Shown here: positions 62,188-64,000 of the stretch, piece by piece
Layout of the letters: every line of letters begins with the position of its first letter
How positions within the stretch are numbered: the stretch's first letter is position 1
Assembly (NCBI GenBank): GCA_022702705.1
Contig: CM040439.1
Span: forward strand, 33,110,930-33,174,929
From: Papilionanthe hookeriana x Papilionanthe teres
Taxonomy: Eukaryota; Streptophyta; Magnoliopsida; Asparagales; Orchidaceae
Reading direction: 5' to 3'
DNA length: 64,000 nucleotides
The notes under the pieces: generated by a model
Told to the model about the DNA's origin: nothing
The model's database searches: none
What the model saw: only the letters and a program-made list of their open reading frames with translations
Program-made: the position numbers and the translations under genes

Positions 62188-63431
62188 TCAAATCAAAGTT
62201 CGACTCATAATAAAACCTAAATCCAAATTAACACATATATACACAAATATATGACATAAACATAGAAATCTTTCATACTCTTCAGTGTCTGAACTAACAT
62301 CTTCTCTGATATTTTCGATGCGACGCAAGTGCACAAATAAATTGTAGAAAGGCTTGAAAGGGAATTCTGCAGTAGATTCTTCATTAATCCATCCTTTTTG
62401 TCTTAGTTGATGAATAAAACTGGCCTCCAGATGTCCAATATGATCAAAGTGCTCCTTCATTCTCCAGTCAATGTGATCAAACATATCAGAGATATTGTCT
62501 ATGAAATTCATCACATTTTGCAATTCTTTCTCCAATCCTTTAATCTTCTTCAGAATGAAATTAGTTTTATCGATAAAGGGCCTTGCTAAAGGATTGTTCC
62601 GTGATGCTCGTCGAAATAATGGTAATCTCATCATTGTTATCCAAAGTTGGAAACATATCGGTAGGATCCAAGTGGTTTCCATGGTAAAAGTACTTTTTCC
62701 CAAGCCTCATAAGAAACTTGGTATTGACTGCATAAAGCAAATATAGTTGATGGGTGTCCAAGTCCATGCACTGACCCATGCACAATCAATCCCAATGCAG
62801 ACTTTACTATTATTGATCCGACATCGATAGGTAGTCCAATTTGAATACAATAGTTTAAAATAGCGCATTCCTTTGAAACTTTATTTACCCTCATAGTAGG
62901 TAATAATTTTGATGATATAAAGAAATGCCAATGCTTCGAGACAGGGTTAAGAAGTGATTCAGAAAAACTAACATACCCGTCTTCGCGTAACTCCCAATCA
63001 TCAGGTTCGTCGGTCAGATATCTATAGATCTCGTTCATATTGTATCTTGAAGGCACAAAGTTGGAATAATGACAAACAGAGGTATTTTCTATAGAAAATA
63101 ATTCATTTACCCTTGAAGAAGTAAATGTTACCCATCTTCCTCTGACATAGACATTTCCATTGTTGATTGCATGTAAATTAGAGTAAAACTTTTTAACTAC
63201 TGGAATAAGTACAGCAGATGTCGTATAACAAAATACCTCCCAATGCCGCTGTGTGATCATTTCTTCGATTTTTGTAGTGGAATTCTCTACTCCACTATTG
63301 ACAAATCCTCTTTCTTTAATAAGACTTTTCTTCATCAAGCCTTTGTTGAAGATACGCTGCGCTTCCGAACTGACGAATTTTCTTCAGATGAAAACTTCAG
63401 TTTTTGTGGTTTCTAAGAGTTTGGTGGCCAT
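62188..63431 (-). pseudogene. E4 ORF-a: second plant transposon-protein-like post-pol ORF
   Basis: ATG at 63,431 with a TGA at codon 16, then open to 62,637 (from Met at 63,338, 233 codons). A frame change near 62,640-62,700 leads into 62,703-62,188. Domain blocks: RHWEVFCYTTSAVLIPVVKK, WVTFTSSRVNELFSI, HWHFFISSKLLPTMRVNKVS, ILNYCIQIGLPIDVGSII, then a C-terminal helix-rich part (DMFDHIDWRMKEHFDHIGHL). Same order as ORF-b, so the two are diverged paralogues. They sit where Athila elements have their env-like ORF, but no transmembrane segment is obvious. Confidence 0.75.
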
Positions 63432-63898
63432 TTCGGATCGAAAGGATTGGTCTCTAGTCCTTTCTAAGGAAGAAAACAGTGAAAATTTGGATTTGGGATA
63501 GTTTCTTAAGAAGAAATGACTTAGATTCGTCCAAAACCGCACGAAAAATCTTTAAGAAACCAAATTTTCAACAACCTCGCCGTCGGCGGGAAGTTTCTCG
63601 CCGTCGGCGAGATAATTATAGAACCGACTTAAATTTTGCACGAGATCTCGCTGTTGGCGAGAATTGACCTCGCCATCTGCAAGATTTTGTAAAATTGTCC
63701 AATTTCGCTCTGGTCCGAATATTTTCTGATCTTATCATATAGGTTCAACTTTGTGATGATTCTTATAAAAAATTTGAGTAGTAAGATTTGTTTTAATAAT
63801 ATAGACACACTAATTTGCAGATAATTAAAATAAAAGACTACTACGGGTTACCTCCCATAAAGCGCTTGGTTTAACATCGTCAGCCCGACCTCATTTAA
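63432..63898 (-). other. Spacer between E4 pol and ORF-a
   Basis: Non-coding, with the palindrome cluster at 63,574-63,683 and the conserved post-pol motif at about 63,846-63,873. Confidence 0.65.
63574..63683. repeat. Palindrome cluster upstream of ORF-a
   Basis: Four copies of the CTCGCCGTCGGCGAG family; two are near perfect. Confidence 0.85.
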
Positions 63899-64000
63899 TT
63901 AGTAATCACGTTGACTAAGCACTAAAAGCTCTTTAAAAATTGGTCTTCTACCTTCGAAATATGGTTTTAATCTATGTCCGATTACCTTAAATCTATGTAC
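63899..64000 (-). CDS. pol: E4 pol, C-terminal end of integrase (partial)
   Basis: 33 codons open to the window edge, ending in TAA at 63,901-63,899. The text FKVIGHRLKPYFEG matches the typical end of Athila-type integrase. Confidence 0.7.
   Translation of the reverse strand, partial: VHRFKVIGHRLKPYFEGRRPIFKELLVLSQRDY

Larger units (their letters stand above)
48490..64000 (-). mobile_element. E4: Athila-like Ty3/gypsy element inserted in E3 (5' part outside window)
   Basis: Minus-strand element: pol C-terminus (64,000-63,899), two post-pol ORFs, a duplicated 3' region, polypurine tract and 3' LTR. The post-pol sequence AAACCAAGCGCTTTATGGGA (about 63,854-63,873) is characteristic, from memory, of the DNA behind integrase in Athila-type elements. 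The primer-site-like GCCGTTGC in the LTRs agrees. Confidence 0.75.

Noticed and set aside
60183..63431. ORF-a/ORF-b as envelope genes
   Set aside because: The position fits, but I see no signal peptide, transmembrane segment or cleavage site, and the blocks match the plant transposon-protein family.
64..63667. Remaining small ORFs on either strand
   Set aside because: Opposite-strand or shifted shadows of gag-pol, or chance frames in AT-rich LTR DNA, without conserved features.

Overview
The window is plant nuclear DNA, probably pericentromeric or otherwise heterochromatic repeat sequence, made almost wholly of nested LTR retrotransposons of the Ty3/gypsy superfamily. I see no host single-copy gene, tRNA, rRNA or CRISPR array. 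Reasons for 'plant': Tat-lineage polyproteins with two RNase H domains, an Athila-like element carrying plant-specific post-pol ORFs, 5-bp target-site duplications (TSDs), and an ALKBH9/10-type AlkB domain. The species cannot be told from the sequence.

Layout. E1 (plus strand, from before base 1 to the LTR ending at about 22,852) is a Tat element: RT, RNase H, second RNase H, integrase, then an extra ORF (11,596-13,225) with an AlkB 2-oxoglutarate/Fe(II) oxygenase domain, then an array of about 84-bp tandem repeats, then a giant LTR (15,601-22,852). E2 (plus strand, 22,853 to about 38,665) has the same family's internal region directly behind that LTR: primer site, leader, gag, protease, RT, RNases H and a truncated integrase. 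E3 (minus strand, about 48,484 down to 38,670) is a further copy lying tail to tail with E2; it has lost its RT core and everything beyond the integrase spacer. E4 (minus strand, beyond 64,000 down to 48,490) is an Athila-like element inserted in the E3 gag. It shows the pol C-terminus, two related post-pol ORFs, a duplicated 3' region and its 3' LTR.

Nested insertions. Three solo copies of the giant E1-family LTR (1,902-9,292; 26,809-34,246; 49,199-56,620; each about 7.4 kb) sit in E1, E2 and the E4 LTR with perfect TSDs ACCCG, CGATG and CTACT. Two solo LTRs of the E4 family (41,965-43,752; 46,124-47,994) sit in E3 with TSDs GCGAG and GAGCT.

Main point of interest. The AlkB ORF is in sense orientation between integrase and the 3' LTR. 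It keeps the iron-binding HxD...H residues and the 2-oxoglutarate-binding arginine, and a strong 3' splice-site consensus lies just upstream. An element carrying its own RNA-demethylase-like domain could remove m6A or related marks from its genomic RNA. An A-rich tract after the ORF leaves open that it is instead a retrocopied host mRNA. Most coding regions are broken by stops or frameshifts, but part of this damage has a CAG/CTG-centred pattern that may be base-calling error at methylated sites rather than biology.
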